Shown: positions 8,517 through 17,981, numbered from the stretch's first letter. The stretch: DNA of 64,000 nucleotides from Helicobacter canis (GCF_900451095.1 NZ_UGHV01000001.1:1116001-1180000); one strand, 5' to 3'. Notes: a model not told the origin generated them from the sequence alone. Made by a program: numbers and translations.

Positions 8517-8652
8517 TTGCTATTTGGGGTGCTTGGGATTCTGGGCTTATGTGCTATGGATCGCCACTTGCTAGCGCAAGAAGTGTAAAGCTTGCGATGC
8601 TAAAGAGTATTGATGGAGCATTGCTAGAATCTAGCTTAAGATTCTAGGCTTT

Positions 8653-9726
8653 CTAGCGCAGAGGAGATCGCAAGAAAATCTCCACGCCATCGTGTAGCAA
8701 GAGTAGCTCGACTTGCCCTCTTAGCCCTGCTTGAGAAAATAGCTGGCGGAAATGCCAAAAATCGCTGTCTTTTTTAATGGGTGTTTTGTCAATCCAAATA
8801 AACTTATCCCCCACACTAAGCTGCGATAGCGCAAAGGGCAGGGGCTTGCCAATTGAGCGGATCACGAAGTCTTTGTCGATTATCACGCCATAGCGTTCAA
8901 AAAATGTATCCCGCAAGATCCCGCCACCATATCGCCTATCTACTTGCACAGCGGCTTCAAGCACTCTGCCATTGCGCACAAACTTGACTTGTGCCTTTGA
9001 CCTAGGCTCAAGATCAGCGACAAGCCATTCAAAATCTGCAAGCGAGGTGATCGCGTGTCCATTTATGGATAGGATTCTATCTTTTGGCAAAAGGGGCTTG
9101 TGTGGGAAAAAGACATCGACTTGCTCGATGATCACGCCCTTTGGGTGCTGGTCGCGCACACTTTGGATATTTGCACTAACTCGCACGCCAATATCTCCAT
9201 ACTGCCCTCCCTTGGGGCTTAAGAATCTATCGATGAGAATTTTTGGGATAAAGTATTGCCCATAGGCACTAATGCCATAGCTTTGATAGCAAATGGTGCT
9301 AATCACAGAATCCTTGGGCAAAGTGGTGCTAAATTTGCCTAGATCAAATATGCCTTTTTCAAAGTTTGTGATACTGCCGGCGATAGCTTGTGTGGCATTG
9401 ACTCCAGCAAGTGGGAGTGTATGGGCAAATGTATCAAGTGGCTTTAGGCGGTAGCTTTTAGCTAGCTTGCCAGAGAAGAGATATAGCCCTGTGAAAGGGT
9501 CGTGCTTGATAATGCGTGAAGAGCGTAGCGGACTTGGCGAAAAGGCGATGAGATGGGGCTTATTTTGATACAAGACAGAATAGATTCTAGTAGAATCCAC
9601 CACGCTAGTTGCTTGCTTATAGTAGGCTCTGCAAGCGGAGTAGTCAAGCCCATAAGCCCCGCTATATATAAATCCAAGAAGCAAGGAGATTATGGGGATA
9701 GTGCGCAAAGATAGAGATGTTTTCAT
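8653..9726 (-). CDS. Exported PDZ-domain protein
   Basis: The start at 9726 gives about 357 residues with a signal peptide (SLRTIPIISLLLGFIYSGAYG). It is supported by a TATAAT on minus at 9760-9765; an upstream in-frame start at 9837 would lie beyond that promoter. A PDZ-like core is visible: GVIIEQVDVFFPHKPLLPKD, then DRILSINGHAITSLADF and QVKFVRNGRVLEAAVQV. A second related segment follows (LSQLSVGDKFIWIDKTPI). No protease triad is seen. A periplasmic adaptor role is likely, but the family is not recognised. Confidence 0.7.
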   Translation of the reverse strand: MKTSLSLRTIPIISLLLGFIYSGAYGLDYSACRAYYKQATSVVDSTRIYSVLYQNKPHLIAFSPSPLRSSRIIKHDPFTGLYLFSGKLAKSYRLKPLDTFAHTLPLAGVNATQAIAGSITNFEKGIFDLGKFSTTLPKDSVISTICYQSYGISAYGQYFIPKILIDRFLSPKGGQYGDIGVRVSANIQSVRDQHPKGVIIEQVDVFFPHKPLLPKDRILSINGHAITSLADFEWLVADLEPRSKAQVKFVRNGRVLEAAVQVDRRYGGGILRDTFFERYGVIIDKDFVIRSIGKPLPFALSQLSVGDKFIWIDKTPIKKDSDFWHFRQLFSQAGLRGQVELLLLHDGVEIFLRSPLR

Positions 9727-9759
9727 AAGCTCAACTTTTATATTTTGGGGATTTGGGTA

Positions 9760-9765
9760 ATTATA
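9760..9765 (-). promoter_or_regulatory. -10 box of the PDZ protein gene
   Basis: On minus the sequence is TGCTATAAT, an extended -10 element, about 34 bases upstream of the ATG at 9726. It supports that start. Confidence 0.6.
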
Positions 9766-9859
9766 GCAGAGAAAGTGCGTAAAGCTTGCAGTGTGGTGAT
9801 TTATGTCGATTTTGTCCCAATTGTCCATAAGAAGCAAGGGCTATCTATAATTATTTTGC

Positions 9860-9883
9860 TATAATTGATCGCATTGATCAATT
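9860..9883 (+). promoter_or_regulatory. -10 box overlapped by a perfect inverted repeat
   Basis: TTTTGCTATAAT gives an extended -10 element at 9860-9865. An 8-bp perfect inverted repeat, AATTGATC-gcatt-GATCAATT, spans 9863-9883 and covers the expected transcription start. This is an operator-like arrangement for the gene starting at 9926. Confidence 0.5.
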
Positions 9884-9925
9884 ACCATAGTGATATTTGG
9901 TGCTTATGTTTGTAGGAGAGAGTGT

Positions 9926-11371
9926 ATGCTGACAGGGAAGCTGATTGTTATTGATGAAGCAGCGCAAAAGGGCAAGATAGAGCAGGATTTAAATCAACGG
10001 GTATATGACTTTGACTTCTCGGTGTGGGATGCGGATTCTGGGGAGATGGCTGTGGGCGAGGAGGTGGAGTTTGAGGTAGAAATGCGTATAGTAACACGCG
10101 CGAAAATCAAGCCAAAGCCCATAGATCCTGATGAAATCCCTATGACAAAGCTACCAAATGTGTGTATTGAAGAATTTTTTGCCAGGGAAAATGAAATTCT
10201 ACTTGAATATAAAGACTTTGTAGAAGGGCATTTGAGTTTAGATTTTTTGCGTATGAGACGCTTTTTGCTCACGGCTTATAATGATTTGTGTGAGATGGAT
10301 AATCTTGTCGAAAACGAAGATTTACGCAAGGCAAAAAATGAGATAAACTACCTATGGAAAGAGTTTGAAAACTATGTCAAAAAGGCGCAATACACCCCAG
10401 CCTATGCCTTTGAAAAAATCTTTCTCTCCAAGCAAGCAGAATACATCAAAGTAGAAAAAGACATAGAAGCCACACAGCTAGCCCTAAACAATGCCAAAGC
10501 ACAATGCCAAGTGCTAGGCAACAATCTTGATGCAAGCGAAAAGCGTTTGCAGCGTATGGCAAATAGCTCTGGGCGTGGCGGGCAAGAATATTTACGCTTT
10601 GAAAAAGAAGTCAAAATGATGCGTAGGACCTATGTCGATCTTATCCAGTTTATCGCCACGCGCCAAGAGTGGCTTGCACACGAGAGAGAGAGACTCAAAA
10701 AATTTAGAGAAGTGCATTTTCAAGAGTTTGTTGATGTTTATGCGCCGATGTTACGCGATATTAAAAACCGCTTTGTAGGGCTGCTAAATTCTAAGGCTTA
10801 TGATTTGGATTCTGAGCTATGGGATCGCGCGAAAAAGTCTCAAATCGTGCGCAAGTTTTTCCGTGATGCGCGTATAGAAGGAGGCTTCTCATCAAAAACT
10901 TTTCTTCGCTATTTTCTCCGCGGACTTGATAAAAATAAAGCCTCTCCAAAGACAAAGGAGCTTTTTAGCCTACTAAAATATCTAGAAGAAGTAAGTCATA
11001 AAAATGTGCTTGTGCTGCGCAGCTCCGCGGTCAATGCACTGAAATATAAAGAAGTTATTGAAAAGATAGATTCTACTCTCACAGTTAGCGTGGATAAAAA
11101 CCCCATAAGTGCGCTAAAGCTCCTTGCTACTACACAGCAAGATATTGTCGTGCTTGATGAGCAAATCGGTGAGATGAGCGCGCTGGACTTTATCCAAAAC
11201 ACCAAGCAGCTCCCGCAAAAAGAGCCGGCAAAGCCTGTTGTCTTTTGTCTTGTTGTGGCAAAAATGCCTGATTATGAAACAGCAGAAGAGGCTAGGCGAC
11301 TTGGTGTGCAGTATTTTATCCCAGAGCAGAATATGGACGCGCTTTTTGACTCTGTGCGGATGGCATTGTAG
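9926..11371 (+). CDS. Three-part protein: cold-shock/OB-like N-terminus, coiled coil, receiver-like C-terminus
   Basis: The ATG at 9926, after TAGGAGAGAG, gives about 481 residues; the in-frame ATG at 9890 lacks support. Residues 1-60 look OB/cold-shock-like (GKLIVIDEAAQKGKI, then VGEEVEFEVEM). The middle is charged and predicted helical or coiled-coil (about 130-300). The last 120 residues resemble a response-regulator receiver: NVLVLRSS, then DIVVLDEQIGEMSALDFI, then ARRLGVQYFIP. The conserved phospho-aspartate pocket looks partial. It is cytoplasmic, with no signal peptide. It precedes ispA by 29 bases on the same strand. Function unknown. Confidence 0.7.
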   Translation: MLTGKLIVIDEAAQKGKIEQDLNQRVYDFDFSVWDADSGEMAVGEEVEFEVEMRIVTRAKIKPKPIDPDEIPMTKLPNVCIEEFFARENEILLEYKDFVEGHLSLDFLRMRRFLLTAYNDLCEMDNLVENEDLRKAKNEINYLWKEFENYVKKAQYTPAYAFEKIFLSKQAEYIKVEKDIEATQLALNNAKAQCQVLGNNLDASEKRLQRMANSSGRGGQEYLRFEKEVKMMRRTYVDLIQFIATRQEWLAHERERLKKFREVHFQEFVDVYAPMLRDIKNRFVGLLNSKAYDLDSELWDRAKKSQIVRKFFRDARIEGGFSSKTFLRYFLRGLDKNKASPKTKELFSLLKYLEEVSHKNVLVLRSSAVNALKYKEVIEKIDSTLTVSVDKNPISALKLLATTQQDIVVLDEQIGEMSALDFIQNTKQLPQKEPAKPVVFCLVVAKMPDYETAEEARRLGVQYFIPEQNMDALFDSVRMAL

Positions 11372-11400
11372 AATCCACTTTTATACCATTAAGGAGCATA

Positions 11401-12267
11401 ATGCAATATCAGCAGAGTATGAAAGAATTTGAGCAATTTTTGCAAGCAAGCGCACCGCAAATCCCTAGCTTCCACCCATATTTTGCCACGGCTTTTTGGG
11501 AGATGCTTTTGTATGGGGGCAAGCGTTTCCGTCCAAATCTTTTGCTAGCTGTTGTCTCTGGGCTACGCCCCATAATGACAAAAAACGCCTTTTTGCCTGC
11601 GCTGGCGTTAGAGTGCTTGCATACTTACTCACTTATCCACGATGATCTGCCCTGTATGGATAATGCCTCTTTGCGCAGGGGTAAGCCCACGCTACATACT
11701 ACTTATGATGAAGTGAGCGCGACCCTTGTGGGCGATGGGCTAAATACTTATGCATTCTATCTACTAAGCTGCGCAAAGCTAGATCCTAGCGTGCAAATCC
11801 AGCTTGTAAAAGAGCTTGCTTATGCTGGTGGGATAGGCGGTATGGTGATTGGGCAGGCACTTGATTGCCATTTTGAAAATCAAGCCCTGCCGCTAGAGCA
11901 GCTCCAAGAAATCCATAGCAACAAAACCGCCAAACTCATCGCTGCAAGCCTAAAGATGGGTGCCATCATCGCAAATGCCGCGGACCCACTCACGCAGGAT
12001 TTATGGGACTTTGGCTTGCGACTTGGGCTGTTTTTCCAAATACGAGATGATGTCATTGATGCGGTGCAAGAAGCAGCTCAAGCAGGTAAGCCCACGCGCA
12101 ATGATGGGCAGAAAAACAGCTATGTAAATCTGCTAGGACTAGCACAGGCTAAAGAGCTTTTGCAAGCAGAATCTAGCGCATTAGCTACAAGCATAGAAGC
12201 GTTCCCCAAGCCCATAGCTAAGAATCTCTCAATGCTTTTGGGGGATTATTTTAAGGAGATTGTATGA
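11401..12267 (+). CDS. ispA: Polyprenyl diphosphate synthase (farnesyl/geranyl type)
   Basis: A 288-residue all-helical prenyltransferase. The first aspartate-rich motif is DDLPCMD (LIHDDLPCMDNASLRRGKPT) and the second is DDVID. The basic substrate site GGKRFRP lies near the N-terminus. The short, insertion-type FARM (DDxxxxD) is typical of bacterial IspA, which condenses IPP with DMAPP/GPP to FPP. TAAGGAG precedes the ATG. The stop overlaps surE by 4 bases (ATGA), matching the H. pylori ispA-surE order. Confidence 0.94.
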   Translation: MQYQQSMKEFEQFLQASAPQIPSFHPYFATAFWEMLLYGGKRFRPNLLLAVVSGLRPIMTKNAFLPALALECLHTYSLIHDDLPCMDNASLRRGKPTLHTTYDEVSATLVGDGLNTYAFYLLSCAKLDPSVQIQLVKELAYAGGIGGMVIGQALDCHFENQALPLEQLQEIHSNKTAKLIAASLKMGAIIANAADPLTQDLWDFGLRLGLFFQIRDDVIDAVQEAAQAGKPTRNDGQKNSYVNLLGLAQAKELLQAESSALATSIEAFPKPIAKNLSMLLGDYFKEIV

Positions 12268-13040
12268 AAGAGATTTTAATCACCAATGATGATGGCTTTG
12301 ATGCGGCTGGGATTCTAGCTCTAAAGGAAGCCCTTAGCCCGCTTGGGCGGGTGTGTGTAGTCGCTCCTGCTAGGGAGAAATCTGCGTGCGGACACGGACT
12401 TAGTATCACAAAGCCTCTCTCCCTTATCTCTGTGGGTAAAGATTCTTACAAGCTTGATGATGGCACGCCGGCAGATTGTATCTATCTTGCATATAACACA
12501 CTCTATAAAGAGCAAAATCGCAAACCGGACTTAATTGTCTCTGGGATCAATATCGGCTGCAATATGGGCGAAGATATTACCTACTCTGGCACGGCTGCAG
12601 GGGCTATGGAGGGCGCGATTCTGGGGGTGCCTAGTATGGCGATTTCACAGCTACTTAAAAAAGAGAGTGATAGGAAGTGTGATTTTAGTCTTGCAAAAAA
12701 AGTGGCATTTGACCTAGCGCAAAAGATTTTGACACATAATCCCCTACCCAAGCGCAAATTTCTTAATGTCAATATCCCCATCGCCACAGAATCTAAAGGC
12801 TACAAGATCACAGAGCTAGGCGTGCGGCTCTATGGCAACGATGTCGCCAAAGCACGCAATCCACGCAATGAAGAGTATTATTGGCTAGGCACGCACGAGC
12901 TTGAGTGGGAGGAGCGCAGTGAGCGAGCAAGCGATTTTAGCGCGGTGATGAGTGGCTATGTCTCTATCACGCCAATTACTGTAGATATGACAAGCTATGA
13001 TGATTTGGATATGCTAACTAAATGGATAGATAGATTCTAG
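12264..13040 (+). CDS. surE: 5'-nucleotidase SurE
   Basis: The 258-residue protein begins ILITNDDGFDAAGI, the metal-binding N-terminal signature with the two aspartates of SurE. PAREKSACGHGLS and SGINIGCNMGEDITYSGT are the other active-site blocks. It dephosphorylates nucleoside monophosphates in the cytoplasm. The length is usual. It is translationally coupled to ispA. Confidence 0.95.
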   Translation: MKEILITNDDGFDAAGILALKEALSPLGRVCVVAPAREKSACGHGLSITKPLSLISVGKDSYKLDDGTPADCIYLAYNTLYKEQNRKPDLIVSGINIGCNMGEDITYSGTAAGAMEGAILGVPSMAISQLLKKESDRKCDFSLAKKVAFDLAQKILTHNPLPKRKFLNVNIPIATESKGYKITELGVRLYGNDVAKARNPRNEEYYWLGTHELEWEERSERASDFSAVMSGYVSITPITVDMTSYDDLDMLTKWIDRF

Positions 13041-13175
13041 TGTGAGCCTAGAATCCACCGCTTTGGCTATGCTTGCTTATGTCGCCGCTATTTTTATGCT
13101 ACCTAATTTACCTAGACATATTGTAAAAAGGTTAAAAATTTTATACTTTGTAGCAATGTATGTAAAGGTTTTTGC

Positions 13176-13181
13176 TATACT
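13176..13181 (+). promoter_or_regulatory. -10 box of the isocitrate dehydrogenase gene
   Basis: TTTTTGCTATACT gives an extended -10 (TATACT) 39 bases upstream of the icd ATG, in an A/T-rich spacer. AAAGGA serves as ribosome-binding site. Confidence 0.6.
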
Positions 13182-13219
13182 AAACCATTCCGCAATCATT
13201 TCACCACAAAGGACACACG

Positions 13220-15424
13220 ATGAAAATCACTTACACACTCACAGATGAGTCTCCAGCCCTAGCGACCTACTCGTTTTTGCCCATTGCAAAGGCGTTTTTA
13301 AACCACGCAGATATTCAAGTAGAGACTTCAGACATTTCTCTAAGTGCTAGAATCTTGGCTCAATTCCCCGAGAATCTCGCCCCAAATCAACGCGTAGAAG
13401 ATGCTTTGAGCAAACTCGGTGAGCTTGTCAAAACCCCTAGTGCAAATCTCATTAAAACCCCAAATATCTCCGCTTCAATCCCTCAGCTTAAAAACGCTAT
13501 TAAAGAGTTACAAACAAAGGGCTATAATGTGCCAAATTTCCCTGATGAACCAAGCAATGAGCAAGAAAAAGCAGTGAAAGAAAAATACCAAAAAGTGCTA
13601 GGATCAGCGGTCAATCCTGTTTTGCGACAAGGTAATTCTGATCGCCGCAGCACCAATGCTGTCAAATCCTACGCACAGAAAAACCCTTACCGAGTAACGC
13701 CTTTTGACAAAAACTCAAAAAGCTGTGTGAGCTATATGAAAGAGGGCGATTTCTTTGATAATGAAAAGGCAGTGTTGATAGAATCTCCCACAACAGCAAA
13801 GATTATATTCAAAGATTCTAGCGGGCAAAAGGTGCTAAAAGATGGGCTAAAGCTAGAAGCAAATGAGATTTTGGACGCCACCTTTATGGACGCACAAAAA
13901 TTGAGTGAATTTTACGCAGCCCAAATAGAAGCTTGTAAAAAACAAGATATTCTATTTTCCTTGCATTTAAAAGCTACGATGATGAAGGTAAGCGATCCTA
14001 TCCTTTTTGGCTATGCGGTGAAGGCGTATTTTAAAGAGCTTTTTGATGAGTTTAAAGACGAGCTAGAATCTTTAGGCGTGAATGCCAATAATGGCGTGAG
14101 TGAATTGCTCACAAAGATAGAATCTAGCCCCAAAAAAGCGGCGATTCTAGCTAAATACAATGAGATTTTGCAAAAAAGTGCCAAAATCTCTATGGTAAAT
14201 TCCGACAAAGGCATTACAAATCTGCATATCCCAAGTGATGTTATCGTTGATGCCTCAATGCCTGCTATGCTGAAAAATGGCGCGAGATTATGGGATAAAG
14301 ATGGCAAGGAATGCGATGCAAATGCTGTAATCCCTGATAAGACTTATGCGACTATTTATGAAGCTGTGATTGAAGATTTACGCACAAATGGAGAGCTTAA
14401 CCCCGCAACTTTAGGCAGTGTCAGCAATGTGGGCTTAATGGCGAAAAAAGCACAAGAGTATGGCTCACACGATAAAACCTTTGTCGCCCCAAGTGATGGA
14501 GAGTTTCTCATTGTGGATTCTAGCGATAAGGTGCTGCTTACTCATAGCGTGAAAAAGGGCGATATTTATCGTGCTAATCAAGCCAAATTTGATGCGGTGC
14601 AAAACTGGATTGATTTAGGGATTGAAAGGGCGGATTTGACAGGCGATAAGGCGATTTTTTGGCTTGATGAAAAGAGGGCTAGTAATAAAATTATGATTGA
14701 TTTAGTTAAGAAGCGACTACAAGAAAAGGGCAAAGACATAGCCATTTTAGCCCCAAAAGAAGCGTGTTTAGAATCCCTGCGACTTATCCGTGCGGGGAAA
14801 AATGCTATCTCTATCACAGGCAATGTTTTGCGTGATTATTTGACTGATTTATTTCCGATTTTAGAGCTTGGCACAAGTGCGAAAATGCTCTCTGTCGTGC
14901 CTATGCTAAATGGTGGGGCGATGTTTGAGACAGGGGCTGGTGGCAGTGCGCCAAAGCAGGTAGAGCAACTCGTAGAAGAAAATCATTTGCGTTGGGATAG
15001 CTTGGGCGAGTTTCTAGCCCTGCAAGCAAGCCTAGAGTTTTACGCACAAAAGCAAAATAGCCCTAAGGCAAAGGTGCTAGCAGACGCACTAGACACGGCT
15101 ACTTCACAATGGCTTGATAATAATAAAGCCCCTTCACGCAAAGTAGGCGAAGATGACAACCGCACAAGCCATTTTTACTTGGCGATGTATTTTGCTAGAG
15201 CGTTGAGTAAGCAAAAAGTGGATTCTACTATCTCGGCGTTTTTTACGCCCATCGCCGATGAGCTGGAATCTAAGCAAGATTCTATTAGAGCGGAGTTTAA
15301 CTCCACACAGGGCGTGAAAGTAGATCTAGGTGGATATTATAAATTTGATGATAGTAAAGCAGAAGCCATTATGCGACCAAGCAAGAGCTTTAATGCAGTG
15401 ATTGAAAGGATTGCTAAAACATAA
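13220..15424 (+). CDS. icd: Monomeric NADP-dependent isocitrate dehydrogenase
   Basis: At 734 residues this is the large monomeric IDH type, not the 420-residue dimeric enzyme. It starts KITYTLTDESPALATYSFLP, the family N-terminus. NSDRRSTNAVKSYAQKNP contains the isocitrate-binding arginine/serine block. GGAMFETGAGGSAPKQVEQL and HLRWDSLGEFLALQ are conserved in the C-terminal part. It oxidises isocitrate to 2-oxoglutarate in the cytoplasm. It has its own promoter. Two exact motif cores lie inside (14513, 15218), the second read as VDS. Confidence 0.95.
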   Translation: MKITYTLTDESPALATYSFLPIAKAFLNHADIQVETSDISLSARILAQFPENLAPNQRVEDALSKLGELVKTPSANLIKTPNISASIPQLKNAIKELQTKGYNVPNFPDEPSNEQEKAVKEKYQKVLGSAVNPVLRQGNSDRRSTNAVKSYAQKNPYRVTPFDKNSKSCVSYMKEGDFFDNEKAVLIESPTTAKIIFKDSSGQKVLKDGLKLEANEILDATFMDAQKLSEFYAAQIEACKKQDILFSLHLKATMMKVSDPILFGYAVKAYFKELFDEFKDELESLGVNANNGVSELLTKIESSPKKAAILAKYNEILQKSAKISMVNSDKGITNLHIPSDVIVDASMPAMLKNGARLWDKDGKECDANAVIPDKTYATIYEAVIEDLRTNGELNPATLGSVSNVGLMAKKAQEYGSHDKTFVAPSDGEFLIVDSSDKVLLTHSVKKGDIYRANQAKFDAVQNWIDLGIERADLTGDKAIFWLDEKRASNKIMIDLVKKRLQEKGKDIAILAPKEACLESLRLIRAGKNAISITGNVLRDYLTDLFPILELGTSAKMLSVVPMLNGGAMFETGAGGSAPKQVEQLVEENHLRWDSLGEFLALQASLEFYAQKQNSPKAKVLADALDTATSQWLDNNKAPSRKVGEDDNRTSHFYLAMYFARALSKQKVDSTISAFFTPIADELESKQDSIRAEFNSTQGVKVDLGGYYKFDDSKAEAIMRPSKSFNAVIERIAKT

Positions 15425-15696
15425 TCTATGGGGTTTTGGTCCCCATAAGTCCAGCTTCTTCTAGCTATTTTGGGCTATCCCTGTCTTTGTGGATTCTAGA
15501 TATTTGGCAAAATACTAGCTATGTTACAATGGATTTGGTGTGGTTTGAAAAAATGCTGACAATGCTTAATGACACAGCAGAGCGTTATTTATCAACAGAT
15601 TTATTTAATACGCTTTAGGCTATGTGGGATTGTAGAATCTATTACTAGAAGTGGATTAAGGTAGCTTATAGAGCTTGTAGAGAGGCAGGATAAGCT
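15425..15696. other. Spacer after icd; no convincing gene
   Basis: A short hairpin, TATGGGG-ttttggt-CCCCATA, begins within a few bases of the icd stop (about 15427-15447) and may act in termination, though no T-run follows. One motif core sits at 15489-15498. A 60-codon open frame here has no ribosome-binding site or family resemblance. Confidence 0.5.
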
Positions 15697-16115
15697 TTAC
15701 TCATCGGGCGATAAACGATAGAAAAATGGAATAGTGTATTGTGTGTTTTCTTGTATGCTCTGGCATTGCGTTTTTATGCAGGCTTTAGCTTTGTGAAGCA
15801 CATTTGTGATATGTGGAGCAAACTCACTTTTGGGCTTATCAAATGTGAGAGAGTGAATCTCGCAAGTGTCAGCTTGGAGCATAAAGCTCACCTCTAGATT
15901 TTCTTCCTTGCCAAGTTGCAGGAGTTCTTTAAGATAGGTATTGTGCTTATTGATACACGCTTGCAGGGCTTTGTCAAAAGGAGCTAGGCTTGAGAGTTGG
16001 TGGTGGTTTTGTGTGAATCTTTTGCTAAGTCTTTAAAGTCTATCAGCAAATACACCAACAAAAAAAGCCAAAGCAGTGTGGCAATAACGCCATAAATCAG
16101 TGCAAATTTTTTCAT
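15697..16115 (-). pseudogene. Frameshifted gene for a small membrane-anchored protein
   Basis: An ATG at 16115, with AAGG upstream, opens a frame encoding one membrane segment (FALIYGVIATLLWLFLLVYLL) that stops at 15984. The other frame, open from about 16037 to the stop at 15697, continues with AFDKALQ-like helical and globular sequence (…LAPFDKALQACINKHNTYLK…, ending YTIPFFYRLSPDE) and has no good start of its own. The two overlap by about 50 bases. One intact ancestor of about 140 residues with a single-base shift between 15984 and 16037 is the simplest reading. Two real overlapping genes remain possible. No family recognised. Confidence 0.55.
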
Positions 16116-16173
16116 TATAAAGCCTTTTTGTTTGGGTGTAGTGGATTCTAGCACAAATCTTTCATAATAGAGT

Positions 16174-17343
16174 CTAGACACTTAGGGAGTTTAACGCATT
16201 AAAGCTAGAATCTAGCATCACATTTTCTAAACTTCTTTGTGAAAAGAGAAACCTCCCATCACACACAAAGCTAAGCTCTTCCCAATCTATGTCATTTAGC
16301 TTATCGCATAAGTTTTGTAGCATTATAGAATCCACTTTAAACTTTGGAAAAATTGCTAGAATCGAGCCATCATAAGCTTTGCAAGGGTGTAGGAAAAAGG
16401 GCTTTTTATTACGCGTTTTGGTATTGACATAAATGCGAGGCATTTCGCTTTTATGATAATCTCTCCCCCATTCCCACCAATTTGCTTCATTAAACTTTCT
16501 AATTTTTCGCTGTAATAATTGCGTTTTAAAGCTCTGTAAATATGCACAATCCCTGCCATACTCACCATATATCATTTTCTTTGTTTTGCCACTTTTGCAA
16601 GTTTGTGATCCGACAAATTCTACATTACCCCATTTTTCGTTTCCAAAGATAGAATCTGCCCCACTCACCGCCCCAACTTTTACAAAAAATAATGAATTAA
16701 AAGGAGTCGTGTAAGCCTTTTTTGTAAATAAAATCTGCCCATTTATGCAGGAAAATTCTTTTAAACATTGTGTTTTACGCGTGAAATCCCCTTTAACAAA
16801 ACGCCATATTACGCAGTTTGGCTGGGCTTTTGCAAAAATCTTTCTATCCCCTAGCTCTACAAAATGCGTAATACTTCCTGTGCGAAATAAAAACTCATTA
16901 AGCTTTACACTCGCAGTGCTTTTTAAAAAATCTCTGGGTGTGATAAAAACGAGCTCCCCACCATCATTTAAATGCAAAATACATTTATAAATAAAAAACA
17001 AATATAAATTACTTCTTTCATCAAACATAGACATAAATGGCGTTAAAAGCTCCTTTGTGTGAGCCCTAATATCTTGGAATCTCACATAAGGGGGATTGCC
17101 AATAATGGTATCAAACTTTTCACTCACAGGATAGTTAAAAAAATCAAGTTGCAACGCCCCTTCACAAGCAATGCTAGAATCTAGCTCAATCCCCACTTTA
17201 TTACTAGGCAGATTCTTATAAAACGCCCCATTTCCACAGCTTGGTTCTAAAAATCGCCCATTATTTTGCACTAAGGCTAACATATCGCTTACAATATGTG
17301 GTGGGGTAAAGACTTGCCCTAAGCTTTCAATATCAAGATTCAT
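16174..17343 (-). CDS. Adenine-specific DNA methyltransferase (gamma class, type II)
   Basis: The start at 17343 gives about 389 residues. An N-terminal GQVFTPPHIVSDML leads into the SAM-binding motif I (LEPSCGNGAF), followed by the catalytic motif IV NPPY (IIGNPPYVRFQ). This order, with the target-recognition region after the catalytic half, marks an N6-adenine methylase of the M.TaqI-like gamma class. The product would protect DNA at the site of the nuclease gene just upstream, with which it overlaps by 11 bases. The reading frame is intact. The recognition site cannot be deduced. Confidence 0.85.
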   Translation of the reverse strand: MNLDIESLGQVFTPPHIVSDMLALVQNNGRFLEPSCGNGAFYKNLPSNKVGIELDSSIACEGALQLDFFNYPVSEKFDTIIGNPPYVRFQDIRAHTKELLTPFMSMFDERSNLYLFFIYKCILHLNDGGELVFITPRDFLKSTASVKLNEFLFRTGSITHFVELGDRKIFAKAQPNCVIWRFVKGDFTRKTQCLKEFSCINGQILFTKKAYTTPFNSLFFVKVGAVSGADSIFGNEKWGNVEFVGSQTCKSGKTKKMIYGEYGRDCAYLQSFKTQLLQRKIRKFNEANWWEWGRDYHKSEMPRIYVNTKTRNKKPFFLHPCKAYDGSILAIFPKFKVDSIMLQNLCDKLNDIDWEELSFVCDGRFLFSQRSLENVMLDSSFNALNSLSV

Positions 17344-17978
17344 AAAAGTATGTCCTAAAATGCAAATATGCATCAGCTCTAAGTTTTAAAGACTGCTCAA
17401 ATGCGCCTAATAAAAATTCTTTCACTTCTACAAAATCTCTTTGTATGATTTGGCGATTATTATCCCATTTTGCTTGAAAGGGCAGATTATTGCCATTTGG
17501 TAAGATAGATTCTAAGCATTTAAGCGATGTGGCAAACACATCGCTAGGATTGTCTTTATTGATGATTAAAAAATAATAATCCCTATCATTTGGTGCTAAG
17601 TTTTCTTTTAGGGTTTTAAAGTATGTTTCCCAGCTTACCCCATTGCCAAAAGGTGGAATTTTACCTGTTAAAGCATAGTAGATTCCAAGTTTGCAGTTGA
17701 GATTATCAGTCGTTTTTGTCGTGCTAACTTTGATATTCACAGGATAAAACACATCATTTTCATAAAAACTAAAATCCACCCATAACACTAAAATCCCTTT
17801 GCATATTAGGACGATTTATCGCAAAACTAGAATCTAAAAGATTAAAAATCTCATCTTCATTAAAAGCAGAGTTAATTTGCCCATCGCGACTTTGTTGGCT
17901 TAAATGTAGATTTTGCTGTTGTAAAAATTCCACAATTTCTACTAATAAATTTGGCAATACATTTTGCTTTGCAGTCAT
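17333..17978 (-). pseudogene. Frameshifted type II restriction endonuclease
   Basis: An ATG at 17978 opens 69 residues ending at 17769 (…NRPNMQRDFSVMGGF). A second frame, open from about 17812, encodes a further 150 or so residues to 17333 starting around LWVDFSFYENDVFYPVNIKV. The latter contains a D…hydrophobic-xK core (VDF…NIKVS) of the PD-(D/E)xK nuclease type. Removing one base near 17775-17790 joins them into one protein of about 215 residues, reading RDFSV-WVDF. It sits 3 bases after guaA and directly before the methylase gene. Assignment as the cognate nuclease is by position and core motif. Confidence 0.65.
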
Positions 17979-17981
17979 TCC

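Larger units (their letters stand above)
8164..8652. other. Gene-free repeat-dense spacer between convergent genes
   Basis: This 489-base gap between the ends of obg and the PDZ gene has no plausible gene. It holds four exact motif cores, a complete nested palindromic element (8246-8343), a 17-bp perfect hairpin (8481-8516), and decayed right halves of the palindromic element near 8406-8435 and 8557-8600. Confidence 0.85.

Noticed and set aside
8164-8652. CRISPR array in the repeat-dense spacer
   Set aside because: Repeats are palindromic mini-elements and motif copies without regular spacing or unique spacers, and no cas genes are present.
15436-15618. 60-codon open frame on plus after icd
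   Set aside because: No ribosome-binding site or recognisable features; listed only as gene-free spacer.
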